Below, in pieces: positions 11,046 through 22,601 of a stretch of 64,000 nt of DNA; within the stretch, counting starts at the first letter, position 1, and the number at the start of each line of letters is the position of its first letter. Origin of the DNA: Syngnathus acus (lineage: Eukaryota > Chordata > Actinopteri > Syngnathiformes > Syngnathidae); contig NC_051105.1 of assembly GCF_901709675.1 (NCBI RefSeq), positions 1,922,001 to 1,986,000 on the forward strand. The letters run 5' to 3'. The notes under the pieces were generated by a model. The model did no database searches. It was not told the DNA's origin and saw only the letters and a list, made by a program, of their open reading frames with translations. The position numbers and the translations under genes were made by a program.

Positions 11046-14000
11046 ATGTGCCCCCCGGCCAAAAGCGTCCTGCTGTTCTTGGGTCTTCTGCTGGTCCAAA
11101 CGGTCCAAGGTAGGTGATATACCTTGATTTCAATCATGTACAACACTAAGACTTAAGTCAATATTAACAGTCAGGGTAAGGTATTAAAAGGAAAATAAAT
11201 GAGTAAATAAGCATAATCCCTCAAATAAATATAGTCAACTAGTAAACCATATATTATTGGACATATTAACCGGATTGAGGAGGAATCCCTTCCTAGCTGG
11301 GAAGCCTTTCCGATATGCATTCAAGTTGTTGTTTCACTGCAATAATGCCAAACGACCTGGCATCATCATGGAGGATCGGAGGCCTGGGCGGACGAGTGCG
11401 CCGACGTGAGCAACACCACATGGCAGCAGTCCCGCCAACAGAGGCAGCAGCGAGCGCAGCCACGGGTTCGCTTCCTGCTTATGACCAGAGAGCGCCTGGG
11501 CTGTGCGCGCACCTTCCGCCAGATGCCAGGAAGCGCCTTTAACACCACGCGGCCCACTAAAGTCGTCGTGCACGGATACAGGTGAGAAGCCACGCCCTGC
11601 GCTGCATCTGCGCCTCACTTACACGCAGACCAAAAATCACAGCGTCTATGTCGTATGCGCAGAACACTGGGCAGCAAACCCTCGTGGGTTTTGGATCTGG
11701 CCGAGTCGCTGCTTGCCGTGGAGGATGTCAATGTGCTGATGGTGGACTGGGTGGGCGCCGCCTCGTTCGCCTACAACCTGGTGGTGGACAACTACAAGGA
11801 GGTGGCCCTGCAGATTTCCGTCCTCATCAATCGGCTGCAGGTTGCCAACGACTCGACATCACAATTCTTTTCTTGTGATTTATGATCAGCTTCGCATCGC
11901 ATTTTATTTTTTTCCCTAATTGCTGACTATCCTAAACAGAAAGTCGGATGCAAGCTGGAGTCGTTCCACTTCATCGGTGTCAGTTTAGGTGCACACGTGG
12001 CCGGATTTGTGGGAACGCTCTTTAATGGCAGGATTGGACGAATCACGGGTAAACCCTCGACGAGTATTCATTTGATTTGGATTGCGATCCGGAACATTTG
12101 CTGTTGTTTCTCTCCAGCTTTGGACCCTGCCGGTCCCATGTTTAAGGGCGCCGACACCTTTGACCGTCTGGACCCATCCGACGCGCAGTTTGTGGACGCC
12201 ATACACACCGACTCAGACTGTAAGGTCATATTTGCACCAAAATACATAAAATGGGAATCTTAAGCCTTCATTTTCTTGTACGGTGTGTTGTTTTTTTTGT
12301 TTTGACCTATCAGACTTTGGCATCTCCATCCCGGTCGGCCACGTGGACTTTTTCCTGAATGGTGGAAACGACCAGACGGGATGCACACGATCCCGGTTTG
12401 CCACTGGTGAGTTCCGCCCTATACTAAATATAGACTACACTTTAAAAAAAAAAAAAATCAAATCATCAAATCTTGTGAAAGGTACAAAAAAACAAATTCG
12501 ATCTGAAGACTGCTTTTTGGCATTGAACTGGACCGTACTAATTTTTGGCTGGCCTTTCTAACGTTTGCATCCTCATGAAGTAAACCACGCCATTTTCTGG
12601 CACTCTCAATAGCACCTGTTTGAATCCTACCACTTTTCGTGTGGATTTGTCAGTTTTGGGCTTCCTTCCAGTGTACGGCTATGTGATTTGTGACCACATG
12701 AGGGCGCTGCACGTGTACATGAGCTCTCTGAGTGCTTCGTGCCGGCTCAGCGGCATCCCCTGTGACAGCTACCAAAACTTCCTGCAGGGTCGATGCCTCC
12801 ACTGCAACGCCTTCCAGGGAACGTGCCCCACCATCGGTCAGTGATCGAATCTTGAAGCTTTATTTTAATGTCAATATTTGGCACCAATTTCATCTTTAAT
12901 GGCAGCTTATTGTGTGTCTTTCAGGTCTGTCCGAAAAGTGCGGCATCACCTCATCTCCCCTCCCCAGCGAGCAGAAGCTGTTCCTGCTCACCACGTCTCT
13001 GCCGCCTTTCTGCGGTGAGAATGCATCCACTTTGTGTACATTGCGAATGTTGAACGGAGCTCGTACCCTTCCTGATGAGCGTCCTCATGTGGATAGAAAA
13101 GTAAAGCCAACGTACAAACGGTCTCCTAATTGCGGCACAAACATCAAAGACAAAGCCAGCGGGGAAACGTCGTTAGTCAGCAGAAGCAAGCTAATGAGCT
13201 CCTTTGCTGCGTTTGAGTGACCCTGCACACGCAAAGGAGAAATCAATCTAGTGCTTTCCAACAAGAACATTTCAAAGTCAGTAAAGCCAACCCCAAAACA
13301 AAGAGCAATGTGGAAAATGGGACTTTTTTAGCAGGCCTCCTCCAATTTGGAGCACCTCCCGCCCGGTGTGACTGATCTCAATGTCATCTGTCATGCATGC
13401 GCTGCAGCTCATCACATCCTTCTCGTGTTGGAAGCGTCTGCTCTCGCTAAAAGCGCAGAAGTGGAAGTGACGCTGACCACCGGAGAACTGGAGACACGAC
13501 GACGACTCCGGCTGTGGGTACCGCCGCCGAACCCTGTCTATCATCCGACTGTTTGATTTCATTCAAGACAAAAATCATGTTTTCCTGATACCTATAATGT
13601 GTGGTGTGCCAGCATTTCCACTATAACAAACCTTGAACGAGACTGGAACTGCCATCACCTCATAAAATATCTGAATCAAGGTCCATGGCATGTTTTTCTT
13701 AGCCTGACAGTCATCACTTACTTCCCTATTGGTCATCTGCAATGGTGACATCCTTGGGGGAGGTAATAACTGTCCGCAGTGATGAATGAATGTGTTTGCG
13801 TTTTAGTCAAACAGACGCGACGATGTACCGGATGATGTTGGCTCACCCGGTGGCGCTGTGTGAGATCCACTCCATCACCCTGAAAAACACGGGCGCTCGC
13901 TTCTACCGCCAGAACGACATCCATCTCAAGTCCATCTGTTTGTCTCAGATTGCCGCGCCCAGGTACGTATAGAAAGAAATGCTTTATAAACACGATTCTT

Positions 14001-14420
14001 TAGTTTTGTTGAGTCGATGGTAAGCCCTGCAGCCATTTAGGTTTTACTGTAATGTGCATGCCAGGCCACGGGGTGGAGATGTTTTCCAAAGCTTTCGTTT
14101 CAGCTAGTAAGAGATGGTGCAAAACTGGTTGAATTGTTCAGATAATGTTTTTCAAAGTGTTCGAAGGCAACAATTAAAATCATTTGTTGCTGGGCAGAAT
14201 TCAGAATTGTTTGTGGAGAAGAAATATTTTGCCAGCCAGAATGACATTTTTTAATCGATTTAAAATTGACTGGAGTGTCACTTGTTGCTAGGCCGAATTT
14301 AAAGACAAATCTTTTTTTTTCTGTTTTGTCATCAGGCGCGAGGCTCCATTGTGCGTGAACAACATCAACATCCGACGAGGAGCTCCATGGTCACATGACT
14401 TTGTGCAGGTGTGCAGCTAG
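11046..14420 (+). CDS. pla1a: Phosphatidylserine-specific phospholipase A1 (secreted lipase)
   Basis: Secreted enzyme that removes the sn-1 acyl chain of phosphatidylserine to give lysophosphatidylserine. Eleven exons join in phase: 11046-11109, 11374-11581, 11663-11840, 11940-12048, 12118-12219, 12314-12406, 12672-12836, 12925-13014, 13408-13513, 13807-13962, 14336-14420. They give about 451 residues (human PLA1A 456). Exon 1 encodes a signal peptide ([15 protein letters not shown]). The catalytic triad is visible: Ser in GVSLGAH, Asp in LDPAGP, His in [27 protein letters not shown] and the cysteines of the lid and C-terminal region match PLA1A rather than LIPH/LIPI. popdc2 and cox17 follow, as in human 3q13.33, which supports the name. 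A candidate AATAAA is at 14783. Confidence 0.93.
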
Positions 14421-14782
14421 CTCTGACACCAACTTTAGAGACCAAACGAGGAAAAATGGGAGAGGGACAATGGAGCGTCGCGACAAAATGGAGACTGTGG
14501 AGTAGGCACACATTAGCATGTTTTTTTGTCATTTCTAAATTCTAGCTATGACTCAAATCAATGAACGGTGATCCGTCAATTGTTATGAGAGGAGTAACTA
14601 AACCAAAGGCAAATAGACACAGTGAAGGAGGCCAAGTTAGCAAGTGTGTTTATTGTTGTCATTTTACACACAGGCTTAAAAATAACAGCTAAAAATAGCC
14701 TGTACATGAATCATTCCAGAAAGAAACATTTTCACTGCACTCTGCACAGAAGCTTTATGGAGAAATGTTGGCCCCCTGTGGT

Positions 14783-14788
14783 AATAAA
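14783..14788 (+). other. pla1a: Polyadenylation signal AATAAA of pla1a
   Basis: Canonical hexamer about 360 bases after the pla1a stop. Confidence 0.5.
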
Positions 14789-15256
14789 TCAACTGCAATT
14801 GGACAATTTCACATTAGAATGGTGGATGTTCAATATTAAGAACAACAACAAGAAATGCTAATGGTTGACTACAGTAATGCATTTTATGTACAGAGGAAGC
14901 ACGCAATTTCGTTTGTGTTTTTCAGCAAAATAACATGAAATGAGCACAAGTGATGTGTGACTCAAAACAAAAACAAATAACTGTGGTCCAAATAGTGAAA
15001 GGTCAAAAGAAAAAAATGGTGTGGTCAGAGTTTGGGAGTGTCGGTGGGAGCAAGAGGCGCTCGGCTCCTCTGGAAGCGAGCTGCTCCTCCGGCCACGTCC
15101 CCCCCTGTGGACACAAATGGAATTAGACTGGACTGGATGCCACAAATGAGCAAAATATCAGTTCACAAAACGGTGAACGCGCAAAGCAAATTGCATCCAA
15201 TTTGCTAATTAAAACAGGGAAGAATCACGTCACATTTATCTATTAGCACAAACTTG

Positions 15257-15262
15257 TTTATT
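15257..15262 (-). other. popdc2: Polyadenylation signal AATAAA of popdc2
   Basis: TTTATT on the plus strand (AATAAA on minus), about 260 bases after the popdc2 stop. Confidence 0.5.
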
Positions 15263-15520
15263 GATGGATTAATTAATTAATAATGGATTGGGGGAGTCGT
15301 CGTTTTTTTTTCTGACACAAAAATAGAATCATATATAAATATTTCCGAAATATTTAATTTTCTGAAAACGTATTTGTCTGATTGTTAATATCGTGTTATT
15401 GTGAAAGGTGGCATCCATGCACACGTATTTGCCGTCTGCCACGCCACCCAAGTGCAGTACTTACATGTATCTTAAGCGGGTGAGCCAGTGTGTTAGCTCC
15501 GGAACCCCTCGCGACCCCCT

Positions 15521-17856
15521 CTACCTCAAATAATCCCTCTCACTGCCATAGTCGGTTAAGGAGCCCGCCAAGTCGGCAAAGTCCTCCAGGACTAGGCTGG
15601 TGGAGTCCTCACCAGAGGGCAGCTCCGGGTCAGACGGCCACGACCGCCCGACGGGGTTCTCGGCCCGGCGTCCCCGGTCGGGATCCGACTCCCGGCGGGG
15701 GTGCCGGTCGGCCCGCTCGGGGGGCTCGCCCTCGCTGCTCTGCGACGAGGGGGCCAGGACGTGGTAGAGGCTGGGAAGGCGGATGTCCAGCAGGACGCCG
15801 CTCTTGATGTACAGCTTGTTGTTGAGGTTGTACAGCTTCTCGGCAATGTCGTAGCCGAGCATGACGGCGAACAGGCGGCACACGTAACGTTCCTTGGACA
15901 TGAGGGACAACAGGCGGCGGCGCCGCCAAGACACGTAGCGGCAGTCCTCCTCTGCCGTCAGAGTAACCTGAATTTGAACAAACGCCTTTAGAAAAGTGGG
16001 ACAGAAATCGGAAATTTGGGCTGGTCCGGTTACTTAGCTAATGACTTAGCTAATGACTTTGAAAGTAGCTAAGTAAAGATGCGGTTGTAGGCCATGCGGC
16101 GTGACGCTACCTGAAACTTTCCGTCCTCGTTGGGCCTCAGGGACTCCCACTCGGGTGAGTCGAGGAACTGGTGTGGGTGGATGTAGTGCAGGAACTGACC
16201 CTCCAGAGATACGTTAATCCTGACGTCAGGCGTGACAAGGTTAAAGAGGGAAAGCGAGATTAGAGCGCTGAAGGTCACCGATTAAATTGAGGTGACTTTT
16301 CCGAACATTTGCGTAATGAACTCCGCGGGGAACCGAGAAATACTGTCCTGCGCCGCGAATATTTGCTGCGTCAAGCTCCGTTTGTTCGTGTGCCAGAGAC
16401 GATGGATAAAGTCATCAGGACGTTCCTCGGTCGGGGGGAGGCAAGACGGCTTTAAAATAATCCACCGACTCAAACGGGATCGCATTAAAAATTCCCTTTT
16501 CTCCTCTACGGCTGCAGCATCTGATCTTCCATGTCTTCTTGGTCACTTTTACCTGAGACAACCTCGGCAGAATTTGAGGCCGTTAAAGTCTGTAAACAAT
16601 TGAACAAATACTCTGCGAACTACTTTTCTGTGTAAAACATTGAGCGTACTTCTTTGATTTTGTTGCTTGGGAGTTGACCCAATGCTCTGCAGCAAATGGG
16701 GCTGAACAGGAAGCAGAGGCAGAAGCAAAATATCCCTGCGGCGAGCACGAGGAAACGCACGTTGCTTCCAACATCTGCTGGGGAAAGCATCCAAGTACAC
16801 GCTGACGCTGTAACAGCAGATTAGCGCTTTTTGGAATGAGCTGACCCCCGTCGTTAAGCATTCACTCGTCTGCCTCCCTTATGATCTCCGTATGGACGAG
16901 AGGGATGCATTACCCAAGGCCTTGAACTTGATCAAAGGAATAGAAAACTCATGGTTTATGACCGACCGCCTTGGGTCATAAATCATCTCCGGTACCGGTA
17001 CCGCTTATCCTGTTCAGGGTTGCAGCCAGTGTGAAAGATGGCCGGCCCGATTACGTCACAGAGACCAGTGAGGTACTTGGTGTCATCATTTCTGGGGGGC
17101 CTTGAAAAGAACTGCGGTGAGCTGTTAGCATGGTGCTAACAGCGAGTAGGCTTTTAAAACTGCACGAGTGGGAGCCAACTGTCAAAACAAATCAAGCAGA
17201 AGTGTTTCCGCTATCTAAAAGTAGCAAAAACAACAAGATCCATCTGCGTTGTTAAGTCCTGGAACTGCAGATCACCAGTGGCCCTGCTTGGGAACTAAAC
17301 CTGCTCTGGGGGACCACTCCAGCTAACAAAGTTGAACCAGAGCAAGCACTCAAGACACCCACCTGCCAGACAGCAGAAAGGAGAGCCTCTCGATGGCCGT
17401 CTTGCCCTCCACCGCGTACGTCTGGCCCGCCTTCATTTCCAGCACCTTGTTCTCAAAGGCGCCTGCGATCTCCTTGAAGACCTGGATGGGCACCCCCAAC
17501 GGGACGTAGACGACCCGGTAGAGGGTGGCCAGCTCCTCGTTGGGCAGGCCTTCCTGGTGCAGGCGGTACAGCAGGTGGCAGATCTGGAACAGGCAGGCCA
17601 GAAGCAGCAAAAGGTTCCAGGTGACCGCGTCGGGGCCGCATATCGTCAACCAGCCCCACACAGTCAGGCACAGGAAGGAAGGGGCCAGGAGGCCGAAGAT
17701 GAAGAGGCACCCGTAGGCCCCGCTGCCACCCATGTAGCCCAGGAACAGGACGGTGTTGCCCAGATGGTAGAGGGCACCCTCGGTGTTGTTGCTCCAGCCA
17801 TCGCAAACCGGGGCGGCAAACAGGACATCTAGGAGACTGGCGTTCTCCACACTCAT
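15521..17856 (-). CDS. popdc2: Popeye domain-containing protein 2
   Basis: cAMP-binding membrane protein of heart and skeletal muscle that affects cardiac conduction. Coding exons on the minus strand are 17856-17363, 16219-16111 and 15967-15521, in phase, giving about 349 residues (human 364). The N-terminus is short with glycosylation-type NAS and NNT sites. Three hydrophobic segments follow (HLGNTVLFLGYMGGSGAYG, LFIFGLLAPSFLCLTVWGWL, WNLLLLLACLFQICHLLY). The Popeye domain carries the two hallmarks DSPEW and FQVT of its phosphate-binding pocket. The C-terminal tail after LDIRLPSLYHVL is acidic and Arg-rich, with no similarity I can name. The ATG at 17856 was chosen because no in-frame ATG precedes it. 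It lies tail-to-tail with pla1a and upstream of cox17 on the same strand, the conserved vertebrate order. Confidence 0.94.
16985..17040. repeat. Remnant of a dispersed fish repeat
   Basis: ACCGCTTATCCTGTTCAGGGT within popdc2 intron 1 resembles the very common fish repeat core ACCGCTTATCCTCA...GGGTCGC. It is too short to assign to a family. Confidence 0.4.
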
Positions 17857-19473
17857 GTCAGGAAAAGACGGGAAAGTCAACAATCCAAATCGATTCCCTC
17901 GGAAAGTTCTTCAGGGTCTTCTCACGGTTCTACAACAATCTCATTATGCGACCACTTTTCCATCTCGGGTGGCCACTCTTTCAGTTCAATCGCCGGCCTG
18001 CACTGTGGAGACAACAGCTGGAGGGAGGCGGTTAAGCCGGGAGGAGGAGGAGGAGTGGGAGTGGGGTGTCGTCGATATGGAGTCCCCACAAGGATCACCA
18101 TGTTTGGAATTGAAACCCAAGGAGGACGCGAGTGGCCGACAGAAAGCAGGCCCGCTACTTAACATATCAGCCAGAAAGAAGCAGGCAGGAAGTGGGAAGG
18201 ACTCTGCGCCCCTGTCAACTCTCCAGAGGTTCTGACGGGCCCAAAAGGTTTTTGTGTTCCTGTGTCAGTTCTGTCTCGAACAGGGCCGAGTGGATTAGGA
18301 CGCGCGTCAAAACAAGATGGATGACACGGCGGGTCTGATTTCACTTAAAAATATCCACTGCTGCTCCCTGGCGTACTTAACTCCCCATCTCAATTGACAA
18401 AAAGCAAGAGCAGTTGGGAGAGGAGACCTCTGCCAAGGCTTGTGAAATCATGATGTCATCCATTGTTGTCAATGGATTAAAAAAGAATTAGAAGTGTTGA
18501 AATATGATCAATTGGGTTGTTCTATTAACATTGGTTATTTATTTGGAAAGATTTTTTCCAATCTCCAGCTGTTAGAATTATTCCAATGCAAACATACATT
18601 CTAAATAGAAAAAAATCTCACATTTTTATTTTCGCAAATGCAACCGTTTGAAATTTGCAATTTTTAAAACTTAAAAAAAAAAAATAATTAAAATCAAAGC
18701 TATGAAATAATATTGAGCCCCGAGGAACTTTAAAATGAAGCAGTACATTCAATTCTGTTTGTTCAATAATCCTTTCCATTTACAACTTTGTTAATACTTG
18801 CATTAGCTCTGTAAAGGACAAAATGATGTACGGTCCACTACAGAGAAGTATGCAGATATGTCAAGTATTGACATGAAGCTATTTATAAACGCCTGAGTGC
18901 ATACCAGGGACACCAACCATTCAGGGAAGGGGGAAGAAGGTTAGGAAGGCATCACACCATTAATAATTCACCATCCACTCTTAAAAGAAAAAACATTTAG
19001 GAGCATAGGGATGATTGCATAGAACTTTTATTTAAATTTCAACTGCAGTGATCATCACAAATAAGAAAAAAATAAATAAAAAGAGAAGTTTTGTTTTTCC
19101 AAAAACTTTGCGGGCTGTCGTCGTTCATTTTGATGAGGGAGGAACGGATGAAAAGGTGGCACACATCTAAAGAGTGAAAACAGACTGGTCATGTTTAGGT
19201 GGCTGCAAGGTTGTACAGTCAAGTGCAACAAGCTAAAATTAGCATTTCACCCGGGCCACTTGACTCCCCACATATCACTGACACCATTTTCACGATTTAA
19301 ATATCCACGCTGTACACTGAGCATGTACACAATTCAGGCTTTCATCAGAATTGGCATTTGAAAGCCCTTTTGTCTTGCTCAAAGTGTAAGAAAGATCACT
19401 TTCTTTGAGGTGGATCACCTTGATGTGTCATTTTGACTTTACTTACCACACACATACACCCAGAACAAAACGT
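17857..19473. other. popdc2 upstream region and cox17 3' flank
   Basis: Holds the popdc2 promoter side with a purine-rich stretch near 18020-18060, AT-rich spacer, and the cox17 3' UTR with a minus-strand AATAAA at 19027-19032. No additional gene seen. Confidence 0.55.
19027..19032 (-). other. cox17: Polyadenylation signal AATAAA of cox17
   Basis: TTTATT on plus, AATAAA on minus, about 440 bases beyond the cox17 stop. Confidence 0.4.
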
Positions 19474-19747
19474 TTAAATCTTGAATCCCAGTTGCCTCAT
19501 GCAGTCTTTGTGAGCCTCGATGAGTTCCGTGCAGTTCTCTTCACCCTTTTCAATGATGCTGTGGAGAAGATAAATACAATAATATCAGTATTTGAAGATT
19601 TAGTACTTTGATAATGCAACGTTTTTACCATGCGTCTCTGACTTTCTTGGTTTCAGGACAAGCGCAGCACGGCTTGAGCGGCTTCTTCTGCTCGCCGCCC
19701 TCGGTGATGGCGGCGGGATCCGCAGCGGCGGCAGACACGGTCGACAT
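19474..19747 (-). CDS. cox17: Cytochrome c oxidase copper chaperone COX17
   Basis: Intermembrane-space copper chaperone that hands Cu(I) to SCO1 and COX11 for cytochrome oxidase assembly. Two exons (19747-19629 and 19558-19474, minus strand) join within the second-half Cys codon to give 67 residues (human 63). The copper-binding KPCCAC is present, followed by the twin Cx9C pairs ([11 protein letters not shown] and [11 protein letters not shown]) that are oxidised by MIA40. The C-terminus LGFKI is identical to mammals. The N-terminal 20 residues are Ala-rich and differ from the mammalian form, which is normal. The first ATG of the open frame was used. Confidence 0.96.
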
Positions 19748-20404
19748 CTCAAACCTACGACGGAACGTGAAAGAGATTCTGTCATGATCTCTTACTCAGG
19801 TCTGGATCACACAACTAACTCATCAATATCCAAACTTGAAAGTTTCTTAGTGAAAGTGAAACTTGTGGTGCCTGAGACAGTGCAGCAACAGACAGTCGGG
19901 TCCACATTTGATACATCAGACAGATTTTATATGGTCATAAATGGTGAAAATGAAGGTTCCTCGATTCACAATAATACACTTTACACGTTGAATTTAATAC
20001 AAGAGTCGTTACAAATCATGCGTCATCAAAAAGCCCATTGATAACTAATCGTATGCAAACATTAACATGTGGGAGGTCAGTTTACTGATCACATGTCAAT
20101 AGACGTCGAAAACACGTTTAATGGCCGAAAAGATCTCTTTTGCCCTACATTGCATAACGCACGTGAGGGGCTAACAGCGCATCTGCTAGCGCAGTCAATG
20201 TCGTGACGTCACAAGCTAAACTGCTCGAAAAGCGCTCTATTTTGGCATCTGCGCTCAGAAATGAGGTCGTGCAAGGGAAATGTGGACAAAAATGCACCAG
20301 CGAAAACGTAAGACTCACTTTTCAGGTGTCTGACGTTACTTCGCGGTGCGCAGTTTGCTTCGCGCTGTCACCTTCACAGAAGACCAGGAAGGAACCGGCT
20401 CGTC

Positions 20405-20414
20405 GTCACGTGAC
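20405..20414. promoter_or_regulatory. Palindromic E-box GTCACGTGAC upstream of cox17
   Basis: A perfect 10-base palindrome of the USF/TFE-type CACGTG class, about 660 bases before the cox17 ATG and 20 bases from a ZNF143-like site. It suggests the real cox17 transcription start is here, with a leader intron between; this is inference. Confidence 0.45.
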
Positions 20415-20433
20415 CACATCAACCGAAAGCAAA

Positions 20434-20452
20434 GCCTTCTGGGATATGTAGT
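20434..20452 (-). promoter_or_regulatory. ZNF143/STAF-like site upstream of cox17
   Basis: On the minus strand ACTACATATCCCAGAAGGC closely follows the ZNF143 (STAF) consensus with the ACTACA extension, ACTACAnnTCCCAGnATGC. Such sites are common in housekeeping and mitochondrial-gene promoters. Confidence 0.5.
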
Positions 20453-20855
20453 GTTTTCGTAAGACATACATAATACGATGCATTGATTGATTGATAAAAT
20501 GACGTATATTTACATGAATATAAAAAATTAATTCAAAAAGCAATTTGAATAATTTTATAATAATTAGGTAATTTTTTATTTTGGTTAAATTAAGTGTTTG
20601 GGGTACATTTTTATTATTGATTTATTGGGGAAATAATACGTTTCTAGATGACCCCCGCCCCTAAAACTTAAAATAAAAAATTGTAATACGTAAAAAATAT
20701 ATTTTTTTCCCCCCTAGCGCACAAGACAAGTGTGAAAAGCAAGACCTTAAACTGACCTGACCAAGTATCCAATTAAAAGGACTCCCTGTGAAGCAAAGCA
20801 GACAATGCAAGATGTGACTCTGCTTTAGCTGTGCATGTCTGTGCCTTCAAATTGT

Positions 20856-20857
<2 letters not shown>

Positions 20858-20890
<33 letters not shown>
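20858..20890. repeat. (CTG/CAG)11 trinucleotide repeat
   Basis: Eleven uninterrupted GCT units in non-coding sequence between cox17 and the channel gene. Confidence 0.95.
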
Positions 20891-20895
<5 letters not shown>

Positions 20896-21724
20896 AAAAA
20901 TATAGAGCAGGGGCCAGACTCTGGAGTATTGAAATATGAAAAATGCATTTGTGTGTGTCTGTGTGTGCATGTCTGTGCGTCAGCGAAAGAAGAAAATTCA
21001 GGCGTAAGCAAGCAGAAGCCCTGAGTCATTATCCCCGGCAGCTGTGGCCTGTATAAACAAAAAAGTAAGCAAAGCATATTATTTGCAAATATTCCCCTTT
21101 TTTTCTAGCAGCTCTACTGCAGACATTGCAAAGTCCTCATGTTGCCTTCCGTGTTTTTTCAGAGACATTGTACCCAATCAGCAGCTGCTCTCATGTCTCT
21201 CCAAGCGTGCTGATTAGCATTTACAGCCAACAAATTACCTCCCGTGATGATAAAGCTTGACGAAATGAAGCCAACCTTGGACTGAAGGACTGAAATCTGT
21301 AAATGTGGCTAACTCTAAAAGCCGTGGACATTTGACAGGACATAAAAAGACTCTTTCAAGATTGCTTCCTCTGGTCTGAAATGCTCGCTATCAACTTTTC
21401 AGCCTGGTTTGAAGCGCAGCATTCATTTACCTTTTAGAACTGACATGACCTCAAAGATAATCCTCCCTTCGCCACAGCTGCATTAAATCCGTCCAAGCAA
21501 AAACAAATGTGAAATAACTCCCAGTGTGTATCCGTGCACACGTGCTCATGTGTTTGTCGTGTTGTTGATCAAGTGTAAAGAAGCCACACTGAGCTGCTGC
21601 AGAGTGCTCAGGTAACGAAAAAGGATTTCATTACATCCTACGTCGAATAGATGGATGGAGGGAACGTAATGGCCCAGACTGAACTCGCTGCTCCACAAGC
21701 AAGGTTCACACGAGCACAACAGTA

Positions 21725-21726
<2 letters not shown>

Positions 21727-21757
<31 letters not shown>
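21727..21757. repeat. (AC)n microsatellite
   Basis: Uninterrupted AC repeat about 100 bases before a long CATC array. Confidence 0.95.
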
Positions 21758-21761
<4 letters not shown>

Positions 21762-21852
21762 ACAGACTTGTACAAACAAAAACTGAGACATTTCAATACA
21801 ATATGGCTTGTAGTCGCACAAACATAGAAAATTGAGAACACACGCATACAGC

Positions 21853-21945
21853 CCATCCATCCATCCATCCATCCATCCATCCATCCATCCATCCATCCAT
21901 CCATCCATCCATCCATCCATCCATCCATCCATCCATCCATCCATC
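21853..21945. repeat. (CATC)n array, about 23 units
   Basis: Perfect tetranucleotide array. On the minus strand it creates spurious open frames of repeating Met-Asp-Gly-Trp, which are not genes. Confidence 0.97.
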
Positions 21946-22257
21946 ACATGCACACCGGACGCTCGAGGATGAGTGACAACTGGACTTTAGCCTCTTGGCA
22001 TGATTCATAGAGGACGAAAGTCACATCTTGAATAGTTGATGAGTGCAGAGAGAAAGGGAAGAAGGGTCGGAGGGGAGGAGCAGAAATATATAGAGAGAGA
22101 GAGAGAGATGAGGAAGAGGGATGGATGAGAGAGGCCGAGAGGGAGGGATGAGGGTGGGTATCATCCTGCCTCCACGCCGCTTCATTAAGGTTGAGCTCTT
22201 CATTGGAAAAGTAGCAGGCAGGGAAAAAGAAGAACGGGAAGAATACAATGAAGATGA

Positions 22258-22560
22258 GGGGCATATTTTAAAAAACACTTTTTAAAACATAGACATTGCC
22301 TCGAAAGAACTGGAATACAAATACAATACAAAGAACGAGAACAAGAAAGGGAATAAGAATATAAAGTAGAGGAATAAGAACAAGAGGAACATAAAGAACT
22401 GGAAGAAGAGAATACCGACAAGAAGCCAAAGAAGACAAATAAATAGAAGAAAAGAACTGGAAGAAAAAGAACGACGACGAGACAAACTTCAAGAGGAGGA
22501 AGACAAGAACTTGAAGAACAACAAGAAGCAGAAGAATAAAATCAACTCAAACAAGAAGTA
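22258..22560 (+). repeat. Purine-rich (GAA-like) low-complexity block
   Basis: Around 300 bases consist almost entirely of A and G with scattered C/T, in GAA, GAAC and GAAT patterns, ending 40 bases before the channel ATG. It may form part of the 5' leader. Confidence 0.7.
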
Positions 22561-22601
22561 CAAGTCTGGAAGAATAGCTGGAGTCGAGTCGGGATGGTCC
22601 G

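Larger units (their letters stand above)
14421..15520. other. Convergent 3' flanks of pla1a and popdc2
   Basis: Tail-to-tail spacer holding the pla1a 3' UTR (AATAAA at 14783-14788) and the popdc2 3' UTR (minus-strand AATAAA at 15257-15262). No coding region recognised. Confidence 0.6.
19748..22601. other. Intergenic region between cox17 and the HCN-like channel
   Basis: Includes the cox17 upstream region with its E-box and ZNF143-like site, an AT-rich stretch 20460-20720, CTG, AC and CATC microsatellites, and a purine-rich block at 22258-22560 just before the channel ATG. No coding exon recognised. Confidence 0.6.

Noticed and set aside
10931-11113. Short frame upstream of pla1a
   Set aside because: It overlaps pla1a exon 1 in another frame and the real product, with its signal peptide, explains the sequence.
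21853-21945. CRISPR-like regular repeat
   Set aside because: These are contiguous tetranucleotide repeats without spacers in a vertebrate genome; no CRISPR array exists in the window.
21546-21953. Minus-strand frame of repeating Met-Asp-Gly-Trp
   Set aside because: Translation of the CATC microsatellite and its flanks; the same artefact occurs at 25768-25983.
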